NCBI GenBank assembly: GCA_032358165.1
Contig: JAALGY010000001.1
Coordinates: 1,302,001-1,366,000, forward strand
Length of the DNA: 64,000 nt
Direction of reading: 5' to 3'
Source of the DNA: Diplosphaera chodatii
Lineage: Eukaryota; Chlorophyta; Trebouxiophyceae; Prasiolales; Stichococcaceae
Shown here: one piece after another, positions 24,501-37,300 of the stretch
Layout of the letters: each line of letters starts with the position of its first letter
Numbering within the stretch: the first letter of the stretch is position 1
Position numbers and translations under genes: made by a program
Notes under the pieces: generated by a model
What the model was told of the DNA's origin: nothing
The model's database searches: none
What the model saw: only the letters and a program-made list of their open reading frames with translations

Positions 24501-27500
24501 TGACATGCGATGAGACTTTCACCAGGTGTGCTGGGTGCTCAGCCCTCCACTTCCATGAGCATTTCAGCTGTGGGTAGCATATACAGGGACATGGTGTGAC
24601 TCATTTGCAGGCTTTAGCAACTCGAGTGGTGGCGGAGCTGTCGTGGTCGCCCAGCCGCCGAGTGACAGCAAGCACAGGAAGGCCAACAGGGACAGGGCAT
24701 CAAGCGGCAAGGATGCGGATGCTGCGACAGACAGTACGAGCGAGGAACTCGACGTGGCCATCACTATCGACACAGTGCCCAAGGCTGCAGCGGCCCAGCA
24801 GGGCGTCAGCAGCCAGGAGGACGGCTGGGTCGAAGCTGACAAGGCTGCTGCGCCCATGTCAGTGTCGACCACCACCGCAGGCAGCACCCTGCCCTTCGAT
24901 CAGCTGTGAGTGCATCCCAGCCACCTGCAACCCTGCCGTACAGACTGAGCCCTCAGCTGCACATGTGCTTGAGCCTGTCCAGCACAACTGTCTCAACATG
25001 GTCATTGCCTGACCATTTGGACTGCTTCTGTTCGTACATATGCCTGCGTCTGTGCAACCTCTCGCGCATACTTGACTCGACCCAATGGTGCTATGCGCAG
25101 GTGGCTGTCCTTCCATCACGTGTGGTACTCAGTCGATCAGCCGTCTGGGTCGGAGCCACAAGTCCACCCCAAAAACCAGCCTGGCGCCAAGCCCCGTCTG
25201 TACCTCCTGAACGTGAGCCGCCACTTTAAAGATGGTGGCAAGTCTATGGTCAGTACGTGCTGCACTCACCTGCATGGCGCCTTCTGCCTTATGGTCATGT
25301 TGCCAGCTCGACATATAGGATGTCAGCGGAGCGTTCCGGCCAAACGTTCTGACGGCGCTGATTGGCGAGACGGGCGCCGGCAAGACCACACTGATGGATG
25401 TGCTCGCTGGCCGCAAGACCACTGGCGTCATAGAGGGCGACATCAGGGTGCAGGCAAGTAGTACGCCTAGAGAGACAGACCGTGGCGCTGGGCCCTGCTC
25501 TGGCGACCACAGATATAGGGTAGCACGGGTCGACTGGGGTCTGCAGCACTGCTGGCAACATTACACATGTGTTGGCACAGGGTCATCCCAAGGTGGCTGC
25601 CACATTCTCGCGTGTGTGTGGGTATGTGGAGCAAAACGACCTGCACTCCCCCAACACGACGGTGCGCCGCTTCACCGACTTCTTAAGCACAGCGTTGGAC
25701 CAACAACCTGTGTAACTCGGGCTGTGGGTGCCAAGTGGTCGAGGGCAATGTCATCAGGCTGTCACGGTACCGCATGAACAACTGTTGTTTGAGCTGCAGG
25801 TGCGCGAGGCACTGCTGTTCTCGGCGTTCCTGCGGCTGCATGGCGCCCCGTCCAAGGCTACCGTACAGACTTTCGCAGACGAGGTGATGGATATCGTGGA
25901 GCTGACGCCGCTGCGCAATGCGCTCGTGGGCACGCCAGGTGGCCCTGATTGCTGCGCTGTATGAGCTGTACAACGATTTCCAGCAGGCTGTGTTTCGGTT
26001 ATGCCGTGGCGACCATGTTGCTTTGGTACCCTGATAGCCTCTATGATACGCAGGCCGCAGCGGCCTGTCTGTGGAGCAGCGCAAGCGGCTGACCATTGCG
26101 GTGGAGCTGGTGGCCAACCCCTCCATCGTGTTCATGGACGAGCCCACCTCAGGTGGATGCTCAGCATGTTTGCAAGAAGCAAGGCTGCATGTTCGGATCA
26201 GGCCTGTAAGAGTACTTGCACCGCTGCTGCGTAGTCGTCCATACCTGGCAGAAGGAAACCAATGACCAACACTAACATGGCCTACAGACACACAGCACCT
26301 GGGCCCGTTTGCAGGACTGGACGCCCGGGGAGCAGCCATCGTGATGCGGGCGGTGCGCAACACAGTTGACACGGGACGCACGGTGGTGTGCACCATCCAC
26401 CAGCCCTCCATTGACGTCTTCGAGGTGACGGATGCACCAACCTGCACAGTGTGGGCATGGCCAGCAACAAATCAGCTCCTCGCCACATTGGCTGGCAGTG
26501 GGTGCAGCTTGCAGCAGTGCTTCCACGGGTGCTGATGCTGCTGCAGAGCTTCGACGAGCTGCTGCTCATGAAGCGCGGCGGCCGCATCATCTTCAATGGC
26601 CCGCTGGGCACGCGCAGTTCAAACCTGATATCATACTTCAAGGTATGTGTGCATGGAGCTGCCAGCAGGGTTTGAAGTGAGCTGATGGCATGGGGTCGAA
26701 CTGCTTCATCACATTTGAACGCTAGATGCAGCACTGGCACATCGTGCAGGCGATAAACGGCGTGCCAGACATCAAGGATGGCTACAACCCGGCCACATGG
26801 GCACTGGACATCACCAACACCGCCAGCTCGCGCCGCCTGGGCGTCGACTTTGCCGATGCCTATGAAGCCAGCCCGCTGTACAGGTCTACTGACGCCTGAC
26901 ACGCCTGCATTGAGATTGCGACATCACAATCAGTGCAGCGTGTTGAAGCCGGAGCTTTGTTGCCATGCAATACCAGTTCAACCCCGACGCACCACCTTCT
27001 GGCTGATGCTGCATTGAATGAGTGCAGGGACATGGAGAGACTGGTGGAGCAGCTTAGCAAGGCGCCGCTCGACAGCCAGCCGTTGCATTTCCCAAACCGG
27101 TACTCACGCACGCTTACACAGCAATTTCTCATCTGCCTGTGGCGCAACCGCCAGGCTTACTGGTGCGTTCCTATCTTCACTATCATCTTCAGCTGACTGC
27201 TGTCTTCTGAACACTTGTGGTGTTTGTTCGGAGTACAATTAGCAGCCTGAAGTCAGGGCTGCTGCATCATGCTGTTGCAGGCGCACAACTTCATACACTG
27301 CAGTCCGTGTGGTATTTACCATCATCATGGCCTTCGTGTTTGGTAAGCAGCGACACAGTGTGTGCATAGACCCAGACTCCTGTGCTTGGCAATGTGCATG
27401 ATTTACACACATTTTTCTGCACAGGCACCGCCTTCTGGGCTGTTGGCAACAAGCGCAGCACTGAGTTGGACGTACTGAAGGTCGTTGCTGCACTGTTCAC

Positions 27501-29290
27501 AGCCGCAATGTTTCTAGGTAAGCCGCACTTCTGCAAACAGGCGCTGTGCCACAGGTCACATCTGACGGAAGCATGCCGCAGTAGATCAAACATCACACTG
27601 TGTGTTTGGGACACACGCTGCAGGCATCTACAACTCCAACGCTGTGCAGCCGGTGGTTTCTGCTGAGCGGCCTGTGTACTATAGGGAGCGTGCAGCAGGT
27701 GATTAATTACCTGATTGTCCGCTGTCAGGAGGCGCATGTACCATGCTATGTGCCTCGATCCTCTGTATGTTTGGTGCAGGGTACTATTCAGGGTTTGCAT
27801 TCGCAATGGCTCAGTTTGCGGTCGAGATTCCTTACATCATCGCACAAAGCATCCTGTTCTCGCTGCTGGTACGGACTGCCATATTGTGCCCATCCTGGAG
27901 CCCTGTGCAACAGATCGTGGTACATGGCATGTACAAATCAACCCTTGACATGTGCACCCTTGCTTGACCTCGTGTACTGGCTGATGTGGTGCAGACATAT
28001 TCCATGGTCAAGCTGGAATGGTCTGCATCCCAGTTCCTCTTCTTTCTCCTGTTCGAAACCTTGGGCGTGCTGCTGTTCACGTCGCTGGGCATTGCCGCCA
28101 TTGCACTGACGCCCAATGAGGTCGCTGCTGCCATCATTTCTGGTGCGGGCTGCGCAGTACTGAGTAGATGGCACCTACATGCAGCACCATTGAGACACTG
28201 CTTGGCATGCTTCCCTTCATGTCACAGTGTGCACGGTGTGAACCACTCGAGTGCCCTGTTCCAGGATCGCTATATTTCTTATTCGCAATAGAGTCGGGCT
28301 TCTTCTTGCCGCCGCCTCAGATTCCAGGCACGCCACGACATAACATGTTGTCGGACCAGTTTGCTGGTCCACTCAGCCTCCGTTGAACTGCTTTGCGGCC
28401 AAAGTAGCACTATTTTGCTTACTCTTCCTCGCTCATATCGATGCATGAGTCCACGCATACCCACAAGCTCTTTGCCTGGGCACAACAGGTTGGCACATCT
28501 GGTTGCACTACATCGACCCCGTAAGCATTTCTCCAATTTTCAGCAGCATGCGCTTGTGCCGTATTGAGGCATACACATACATGCCGCAAACTTTCTGCCG
28601 ATATGGTGGTTTACGTTACCTTCCATATTACTGTGAACACACCTGCTGCGCAGGTGGGGTGGCTGACATACGGGCAGGTAACGTCGCAGCTGGGCCAAGT
28701 GCAGACAACCATCCAAAGGGTACGCAACTGTATGGTGCCAATGGTCATGGCTGTTTCAGGAACATGTCGACTAATCATGCCCTGCATGAAACCAGCTGCT
28801 GGCACTGTTGCACTGTCATGTAAAACTAGAGCACCTGTCAACTGCAGGCAGATGGGTTGGTCGTCACAGTGTCCGACTACCTGTCGGACTTCTATGGCTA
28901 CAAGTACCACCTGCTTGGTGCGCTTCGTGCGCTGCTTTGCTCTCAGTCACGTTACCTTGTCTTCACATGGATTCCAGGCAGCACCACGCAGCCACATCCA
29001 CCTCCTGTGCCTTTGCAGCGAGCCTCTAATGAATGCCTCAAATAGGTCAGGATGGTTAACGTCGCTTGGGCATTGCGCGCAGGTGTTCCTGTGGCAGTGC
29101 TGGTAGCTGAGATTGTTATCCTGTGGTGAGATCCACACGTTGCAGAGCCCGCACCTCTGCAGGTTGCATGCCTGCCCTTGCTTGCCTGCCTCGCCATCGA
29201 TATGGGCCATAGGTTGACTCCATGTCAGCAAAACTTTGCAGGGCACTCATCACCTGGAGCTACACCCGACTGAATTGGGAGAAGAGATGA
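18600..29290 (+). CDS. PDR-type (ABCG) full-length ABC transporter, paralogue 2
   Basis: An NBD-TMD-NBD-TMD membrane exporter. The ATG at 18600 opens a short polar tail, followed by the PDR N-domain ([12 protein letters not shown]). NBD1: Walker [10 protein letters not shown] (about 19890), [20 protein letters not shown], signature [13 protein letters not shown] interrupted by a GC-AG intron, Walker [11 protein letters not shown] then DSS. TMD1 has [14 protein letters not shown] and a [14 protein letters not shown] loop. A charged linker (24611-24905) ends [12 protein letters not shown]2: Walker [10 protein letters not shown] (25370), signature [11 protein letters not shown] (26060), Walker [26 protein letters not shown]2 has VYYRERAAG and [15 protein letters not shown]. 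The last exon (29242-29290) ends [11 protein letters not shown] with TGA, aligning with the tail of paralogue 3 rather than paralogue 1. About 48 exons were read, phase-consistent. Three predicted GC-AG introns are present, two absent from both other copies. Substrate unknown. Confidence 0.93.
20920..21046 (+). other. GC-AG intron unique to PDR2, inside the ABC signature
   Basis: The exon end GGCGGTCAG (Gly-Gly-Gln of the signature) is followed by GCAAGT. The acceptor is TTGAGCAG before AAGAAACGG. Paralogue 1 (GGQRKR) and paralogue 3 (GGQKKR) are uninterrupted here. Confidence 0.8.
22940..22952 (+). other. 13-nt microexon encoding L/FNNW in PDR2
   Basis: TCTTCAATAACTG lies between ACAACAG and GTGCGC. 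With one base from the previous exon (ATGC) it encodes M-L-F-N-N-W, identical to paralogue 3. Confidence 0.75.
25454..25580 (+). other. GC-AG intron in PDR2 after NBD2 Walker A
   Basis: DIRVQ ends GTGCAG|GCAAGT and the next exon opens GGTCATCCC after GGCACAG. The homologous intron has a GT donor in paralogue 1 (GTGCAG|GTCAGC) and paralogue 3 (GTCCAG|GTGAGC), so one base has changed at an old intron. Confidence 0.8.
28328..28488 (+). other. GC-AG intron unique to PDR2 in TMD2
   Basis: The exon end ATTCCAG is followed by GCACGC and the acceptor is CACAACAG before GTTGGCAC. Joining gives Q-I-P-G-W-H-I-W, aligned with T-P-G-W-W-I-W in paralogue 3, which has no intron there. No GT nearby gives an equivalent reading frame. 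Confidence 0.65.
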
Positions 29291-30551
29291 TTGTGGGCCG
29301 GGGGACGGCGGAGGGGTGGTATTTGCTCGAGATTTATGACGTCATTGCAATGCCCTGTTTAGGCCATGTACTGCGCCGACCACAGAGACGTAGACCGACT
29401 TGCGCTGCTGGGCTGAACATACAGCCGAGCGGCAGAGGACTGAGGAGCTGCTGACTGCTCACGTTTGCCCATGCCCTGGGCACGGCAGCAGTCTTGATGG
29501 GTGTGTTGTTGATGGCGTGTGGGTTACTGCAGCGCCTGCATTAGTCATGTGCATGCGCCCTTCCATGTGTCTGCGTGCTTGCTGCACGGAATGGGTAACT
29601 CGGTATCATCACAACGGTCGAACCGCTGCTTCAGGGACGAGCAGTCTGGTAAGAAGCGGAAGCGGCGTTCTTCAACTCGGATGTGATGAAGTCCAGCCAC
29701 AGAGAGGTTGATGAGGGGCAAAGCTGCTGTTCGTGCTGCCGATGCGTGTCTCTCTGAATGTGGAGTGAACATCCAAACGATGGGCCTCCGAGCATTGTCG
29801 TTTCATCTAAGCATCGAGCATGTCTCAGCAACATTTTTGTCGTTAGGGTTCAGCACCAGTGGGCGCACGCACAGGCGAGGTGTAAGGAACCAGTGACTGC
29901 TAGACTATCCAATTTTATTTGTGCGACGCCCGAGCGATGATGCATGGTTATCACTCTCGGCTTCGTGCCTGGTGGCGGCGACAGTAGTGTCGGTGTTTGA
30001 ACACTCTCATCAAAAGAGCACGCGTCAGCTGGGCCGCCAGATGTTTTAACTGCACAGTCCAGCATGCACACCTGCCCGACAGCATTGGTGCCAGGATTTG
30101 CATCGCAGGCCGGGTGGAACTTCTGCCGTCTCTTGAGTGTCAACACAGCGTTACATCGATGAAAGGTGTCGCACCGCAGTCTGCGGTTATGCTATATGCA
30201 TGCAGACTTCAAACGTGTCGGACTCATGATAATATGCTACCTAACCCACCAGCGGATTGTGGTGCAGATTGTGCATGCAACGCCTAAGCTGTAGGAAGAG
30301 TCCTGGCTGCACATGGCAGGGTGGCACAATAAGTACAGACTGAGGGCACACAAAGTGAGTGGTAAATCACTTTGCAACGATGCTTCAGACAAGCTCTCGA
30401 CAACGTGCCACGCAATGGATGCTCCAGTGGATGCTGCTGATTGCAGTGGTGACATTGCAGGGCACCTTGGCGGCAAATTCCTGCTGACAGCATTGCCCGC
30501 CATGGCCCTCCTGTGATCGCCTTCAGAGCAGCAACTTGCAGCACATTGGCC
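29291..30551. other. Intergenic stretch, no supported gene
   Basis: 1.26 kb after the PDR2 stop. It should contain the PDR2 3' UTR and the promoter of the zinc-ribbon gene. Short open frames on both strands lack splice support, conserved motifs or biased codon use. Confidence 0.5.
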
Positions 30552-33390
30552 ATGGCAGAAGCAGCAGCAGCAGATGATTCCGATCTGCCGCCACCATTCT
30601 TGGAGCTGGTATTCCGCATGCTGTGGCCTGGCGGTGTCTATACTGACTTGCCCGAGCGGGTTGTCATCGCTGACGCCTTTGAGGCACTCTCGAAGTGCGA
30701 CGTTACTTTGTCATCGTGTTCTGTTTGCACTGCAGTGGGTGGTGGTTCAACATTGTGGCCTATAGGTATATCCACATACCTGTTGTTTTCAAAGACGAAT
30801 GAATGCATGCGCTTGATGTGGCATGCCTGCACAGGGGAGAGGAAGAAGGTGAGCAGCCTGCTGGTCCACAAAGTGCATCGGACCTCTTTCAGCATTGCGC
30901 AGCGCTGCTGGAGCATCCCAGTCCCAGGATTGGCGCTGCCGCAGCCATTGTGCTGGCCAAGCGGCTGCCAGATGCACAGCATGCAATGAATGCAGATGCA
31001 TGGCAGGCACTGATGCGCAAGACAGTGAAGACAGCGACACAGATGCACCACGCCATACTGATCAACCAGCAGGAGCCAGGCGCACTCGACAGGGTGGCAT
31101 TAGCCCTGAGCAACCCACAGCAGCTGCAGCTGGGACATCTGCATCAGGAGCCGTCGATGGTGGGGCGTGGCAGCCGAGCAAGCACGGGGCCTGAAGTTCA
31201 TGCGCAGTCAGATGCTGAGGTGCCCATGCATGTTGAGACATATGCCCACATTTGCTGATAACACACTAGAGTGTCAGACCTTGGCATCTTCTGTGATGAC
31301 ATGAGGTTGTGCCTGACGGGCAGTCAGTGCATGCCGAATGCATACATAGTGATATCTCGAACGGATGAAACCGGTGCATCACCTACTTACATGGTGTTGG
31401 TCACTGTGGCGACAACAGTGGTCCAACTGTCAGCAGTGCTCTGCCATGACGTAGGCTCTTACCAGCCTTATCCTGTTGACGTACTTGACTCGCCAAGGAG
31501 TATTTCTCGACATGCCTCTGATTCTTTGCAGGCCTGCGACAGTACGACCTTGCCAAAGCGACCGCGACTAGCATCAGCAGCTGATGATGTCGAGGAAGCA
31601 GCGGCGCCCTTGGCGCACGTGACCGCAGTGCGGATGCCGGAGGTGCAGCCGCTGCATGCCGGTGTGCCATTGGATTCCAGCACGCACAAGCCGATGCCTG
31701 TTGGCGTGATGATGCCGCAGGATTCAGGTGTGAAAAATGATGTGTGACCCTGTTCACGCTGCCAGCAGTCGGTAGTAATGGGGTTGCTGCTCAGCTTTGA
31801 CTTCATTGGCCTGTGCACCTACACCCATGATGCATAGCAGAAGTCCCTGTTTCAGCCATTGTCCCCTGCTTTGTAGCCGCAGGTGCAACTACAGTGCATA
31901 GCCTTCTGCCCACCCAACCTGCTTCGTGGGCCTCTGGCGCACCAGCAGCAGAGCAGGCAACTGTGCCAGTGCAGCTGGCAGCGCCTGGGCAGGGGGCCCT
32001 CATCAAGGGGTGCCCGCAGTGTCAGTTGGTCCGATGCACCAGTCAGTTCCGTACCGTGGCAGACAGCCCAGACAACCTGGCCAACATGTGCCAGGATTGC
32101 GAGCAGGTGCAGTGGCCTTGCCATTGCAGGATCTCTGATTTTGCTGCTCCGCGCCAATATACTGCTGAGTTGACGCAGGCATGGCATACATACTGGCAGT
32201 GGCATCTGCAGTACTGTTATATCCACTGGGGTGTTTAACCACCTAGCTGTATGGCAGCCCCTCCAGCACTACCTGATTGTGCAATGAACCCGCCAACCTT
32301 GTATGCATGTCTTGTAGGCCGCCCGGGACCGGACTGCTGCCGCCAGGGACCGGACTGCTGCGTGCATGACGTCCCAGCAGCTGAAGCGCACCGAAACACA
32401 GAGATTTTGCAACAAATGCGGCCGGACCCTTGCTGCAAGCTGCTTTCAGAGATCCACTTGCGGTTGGCTGAGCCAGTGCAAGGACTGCTGCAGCCAGGCC
32501 GCTGAACAGGTCAGACTGCCTCAGGCATCAAAGGCGTGCCGAAAGTGCGGCCGGGTCCTCGCTGCCAGCTCCTACCACCGCCACCATGGCAGCTACGACG
32601 GCTTGAGGCACCAGTGCAAACAGTGCGTGAAGGTAATGCAAGTCAATGAGCAGTTGGTACTTGCATGCGGTTGGTGCGTGGTGGGCCCTGGCCGTCTTGG
32701 GGTCACAGCCAGGTCTCTGGAACCCAAATTCATCAAGGAAATCATCATCGGTGTGTTGCCATACAAGCTGAATGTGTGGAATCATAACACAACAGTTGTC
32801 GCTGTACGCAGACAGCGCGTTCGGCTGGTACGCAGCCAGCGGTGCTTGAAAAATACTGCTGCGGATGCCACGAAGTGAAGGTCACAAGCGAGTTTGTCCG
32901 AGCCTCGGATCGCCTCGATGGCCTGCAGCTGCGGTGCCGTGCTTGCAATGCTGCACGCCGGGCGCAGGTGTGACTTGCTTCAAGCCGTATTTGGTGGCAG
33001 CGTGGCAAGTGTGCATTGTTACGAATACCACACTGTGTCCCATGCTATGCGTCTGCATCTGGAAGTCACTGTTGCATTTTGGATTCTAAGAACATTGACG
33101 GGGAATGCTGCAGGATACATTGCCACCCGCGCCGACACCAGTACATGGTACGTCTGATGTTAATTGTTGTATGTGCATCTCGTTCTTCTACAAGTCAATT
33201 GCTGTCTGCTTTCCTCTGCTGTGCATTTCAAAACGAGTCGCACCATGCTATGCTGTGACTGACGCACGAGAGGTAATGTTGCAGATGTGCTGATGGCACA
33301 GTTTCAGGCAGCAGGGGCAGCGATGCCAACAAACTGTGGCTGAACGATCGATCTTGCCTGCGGCTCAGCCACGGTACGAACATGCTATGA
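30552..33390 (+). CDS. Unknown protein with four tandem CxxC...CxxC zinc ribbons
   Basis: Exons 30552-30694, 30835-31219, 31532-31727, 31883-32106, 32318-32632 and 32836-32967 are phase-consistent. Two further small exons (33114-33147, 33308-33390) give a possible stop at 33388-33390; this 3' end is uncertain. The N-terminal half is helical, with no recognised family. A basic/Ser-rich linker (KRPRLAS) follows. The C-terminal half has four ribbons: CPQC...CQDC (near 32010), CNKC...CKDC (32410), CRKC...CKQC (32540) and CCGC...CRAC (32860). Spacing is similar, a central Phe/Tyr stands in three of the four, and two carry Asp-Gly-Leu before the second pair. Similar single ribbons occur near HNH nucleases in phages and algae, but no HNH His-Asn-His motif is visible here. 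DNA or RNA binding is inferred. About 503 residues if the 3' exons are right. Confidence 0.7.
32318..32359 (+). repeat. In-frame 21-bp tandem duplication (two copies)
   Basis: The start of the fifth exon repeats a 21-bp unit, 32318-32338 and 32339-32359, differing at one base (C/A). Each copy encodes A-A-R-D-R-T-A. The unit sits just before the second zinc ribbon. Confidence 0.92.
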
Positions 33391-34339
33391 GCTCCAAGCC
33401 CTTCGCACGTTCGGTCTTGCACACTCGAAGTGAGACTGCTGACTGTGAAGGGCATTCTGAGCGAGAACGGCTTGCTATCGATGCCAAGGAGGAAGATGGG
33501 GCCAACAGCGGCGGGCTCCCATGGGCTCAGCGCCTGACAGCCTATGCAAAGCTCACATGCTAGGAGGCTTTGTCGATGTAACATCGAGGAGACGTACAGC
33601 ACAGCGTGTAGTCGGTACGTAGCTACCTTATAGGGTCGTATATATCAGGTTGAGACGTTGAGTCACAGCACCAATACCAGCAGGCGTACTAGGGCGCAAC
33701 AGCTGTAAAGCTGTGATGTATGTAACACAAACTTCTATGCAATTCAGATCCGTCAGGGTGTTACTTAAGCTCGTTATTAGCGCGACATAGCACGCACAGA
33801 CGATGACTCGGTTGTTGACAACCCACCACCTTCTGCACTCACGCACCTATGCGATGGGCCGCCAGTTAATCAAACGCTCTTCCCCCGCACCTGCCCGGTT
33901 CTTTTGTTCCCTGTGGCAGCAGATGCACTATCGGCATCGTCAGAGTTGCTGATGCTTCCGTGCCAGACTGTTGCGTCCAACGCAGGGTAACATCAGAGAC
34001 ACGAGGTGCAGCCTGCGATTTGACGTCGCCTCCATGACGATGATGGCACAGACCAGCGGGTTGCTCGAAAATAGGGTGGCTCTGCCTTACGTCCTTGCTG
34101 TGCAATGAGTGGTGTGAGAAGGTGAGATAATTACATGCACAGCTGCATGCAGGTACAACGCTAGGTCACGAATACAGGAAGCATATCTCAAGAAGCGGCG
34201 CGAAGCTATCATACGTGCATGTGATGTGGTGTTCTCACTCAAGTGCTATTGCTGAGCCATAGCAACCTGATACAGGTGCTATCAGAGTGATAACACAACC
34301 AGTCAGCCGGTCTCTCGGTGGTATCATTACAGCAGCAGT
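33391..34339. other. Intergenic stretch between zinc-ribbon and exonuclease genes
   Basis: About 0.95 kb with no convincing exon, and more AT-rich around 33600-33860. A 228-nt open plus frame (33336-33563) overlaps the last predicted exon of the zinc-ribbon gene and could be its alternative 3' end, but phase does not support it. Confidence 0.45.
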
Positions 34340-37300
34340 ATGCAGCAGGACAAAGGGCAGCGCACGAGCTGCTAACGATATTGCGGCCCCTCCGCAGCCC
34401 AGTGACCCGGCAGGCGCAACACTAGCAAAAGCCGCAGCGGAAACAACAGAAGCATCGCAGCTGTTGGAGCCTCTGGAGTGGAACAAGGCACGATTGCTGG
34501 CACAGGCATGGCCGCTTGTCGTGCAGTGCCGTCTGCACCAACACATTGTACTAAAGAGCATGTATGCATAAGTTCCTGCATGCAATCCTGCGACCCTTCT
34601 TGACTACCAGGCATCACGTTAGGGGCCAACGCTGCAGCCAGCAACCCAGCGAAAGCCAAGCACCAGTGTGGCTTGGAAGCTGCAAACTGGCCCTGTGATG
34701 TCTGGGTTGCCAGGCCAGGCAGCTCTGGGTGCACAGCTGTCGAATGCGGCAGGGCAGTCGGCGGCAGGCTTCGGAGTACGGGCAGCACCGGCGGGGCGGT
34801 CGAGGGCAGACACTAGCATGCAAGAGGCAGCAGTGCAGCGGCAACAGGCATCTCCAATTGTCAGGCCCCTTCCAGCGGCGCTCATGCGGCCTGATTCCGT
34901 ATGTAGTCCCTTGGTGCAGCAGCCCTTGCAGCAACAGCAGGTGCACCAACCGCCCTTGGCCGGCAGGTCATTTGCAGGCCATTATGAGTGTCTGTACCTG
35001 CCCTGCACACTTGAACGCTGTGCCAAGCAACACGTGATGGACAATCGTCATGACTGCCTCGACAAGGGATGAGAAGCAGTGCTGCTGTGTCATGAGCAGG
35101 CCGCAAGCTCTCATCAGGTTGCTGCCACCAAAGGCAAGGGAGCCTCCAGCAACAATGCCACCGCTGCAGTCTATTCACACTGGTCGCAACAGGTGTGCTG
35201 CATCAGGCAGATTGTTTCTTCGAAGCAGGGCCTCGCTGCATGAACACCTGCTGACTCGCTATCTCCGCATGGCAAGGCTGTGCTGCAGTTGCAGTTGAGC
35301 ATGTGGTTTGAGCACCGACAACTCACATACTGTTGTGATCTGCTTCTGCAACAGGCCCCCGCGGATGTACCATCGTCTGAAGTGACCCCCATACCCATCC
35401 CGAGGCGACATGTCGGAGCTGCCGTCTCAGCTGTCACTTCCGCCTATGCCCACTTGGGGCCCTCCGCTGCCGCCGACTCGTGTCCTCACGCTGTCTCCTC
35501 TACGACTGCCGCCACCGCCAAGGTCCGTGCCTACAGCATGTTTTCGCGCTCACATGCTGTTCAAGTGGCCATAAACTGTGACTTCCTGAGCAATTGCGCT
35601 GGAGTGTTGCCCGTTGCCCTAATCAAGCAGAAGGATGCATGTGCATCTGTTCATTCAGTTTCAGACATTGTGCAGAGTGAGGTGTCTTGCGGAAGACATG
35701 ATACAACTGTCGTGCATGTGCGCAGCTCCCCGAGGTGCTGGAGGGGGCTGTGTGCCACCTCGTGCACCATGCCACCGTGGAGCTGCAAGACCTGCTGGAC
35801 ACCATCACCGCAGCACTTCATATCGGCTTCCTGCCAGGAGAGCGGGTGCTGGGCCTGCATGGTGGCCACACCCTGCCATGCGTGGTGGTTGCTGCGCATC
35901 TGCAGGACGGCGACGGTGCTGAGCAGGTTAGGCCATGTGTGGACCTTCTAACTGTTGCAGTGGCCATCATGCCCCTGATGATCGCTTGTCGCGGGACAAT
36001 ACAAGGCGATGTTGTTAACACTTGAACTGCTATACTTCAGCAGAATGCCGACAGTGGAGTGCAAGCCTATGACGTCCGCTGGGCCGTCAGTGGTGTGCAG
36101 GATGACGTCTACACCCGGCTGCCTGCTGCTGCGGTGGTAAGGGCACGCAAATGGCTGCCATGTCAGTCGTGCCTCAAACACAATGGGGCATGCAACCCGT
36201 CACGCCTGACGTATTTACTGGGACGTAGGTGCGTGAAGAGGCAGTACCGAGCGGACCAGCTCTGAGCACCATACTACAGCAGCTTGCAGACTGCCAACGA
36301 ATAGAGGGTATACCAGGCGCACCGTGCGTCTGGCACGTGCGCCCCTTTTTGCAGAGAAAGTATGGCCTCCCGCAGCAGCTGCCCGATCAAGTGGTAAGGG
36401 ACTGGTCATCATGTATGGTTCATTGTGCATTGCTTAGATATGGAGCCCACCAAGTGATGTAGGAATAGTGGCTCAACCTTTGGGTGTCCCACCAGTCACA
36501 TGCTGAAACTATGCAGTCTGCTGTGCAGCAGGCAGAGGGTCTGGAGCAACAGCTGCGTCATGCCTCTGCAGCGCTACAGGAGCACAGCGGTGTTGATGCT
36601 TTTGAGATTGCGCCGTGCCCAGGGCCGAGCGGCCCGACTGTCACAGGGCTGCTGGCAGCAGCAGACGGGCCATGCGTTGCGCCTTTTACTACAGAACCGC
36701 TGGAGGCATCTGAGGCTGCTGAGGAGGAGGGGCCGCTGCCGGCCGCCGTGACGCAGCACCTTCGCAAGTACCCACCGCAACTCGTTTTCTTTGATACCGA
36801 GACGACAGGTGATTGCACGCTATCAAATGCTCGAGTGTAATAAGAGATTGAGTCAAGCTATAGGCCAGCAGTGAGAAGGTACAGGTGCAACATTAAGTCA
36901 AGGCTTTGCATGCTGCAGGGCTGCGTCCAGAAAGCTGCAAAATTGTCGAAATTGCAGCTCTGCATAACGACAGCGGTGACTACATGTCGAAGCTTGTTAG
37001 CATCGCGCCAATGCGCATGCCGCAGGATTTAGAGGAATTAACTGGCATCACTAATCAAATGCTGCTTGCCAGCGATGTTCGAGACTTCAGGTGAACTTTG
37101 TGCATCGTCATTTGTTGCGCAAGCTCCGCAGGTTGGCCACGGCAGATATGGGCCTGATGCACCTGCACCGCGGTAGTGATGTTGAGCTGCTGGAAATGCC
37201 ATCTGCACAGCTGACAACCCATATAACACCGGTCTGCAGTGTGGTGGGCCGGCAGTTCATTGAATTTGTAGAGACTTCTACAGTTGGCGGTACACCAGTG

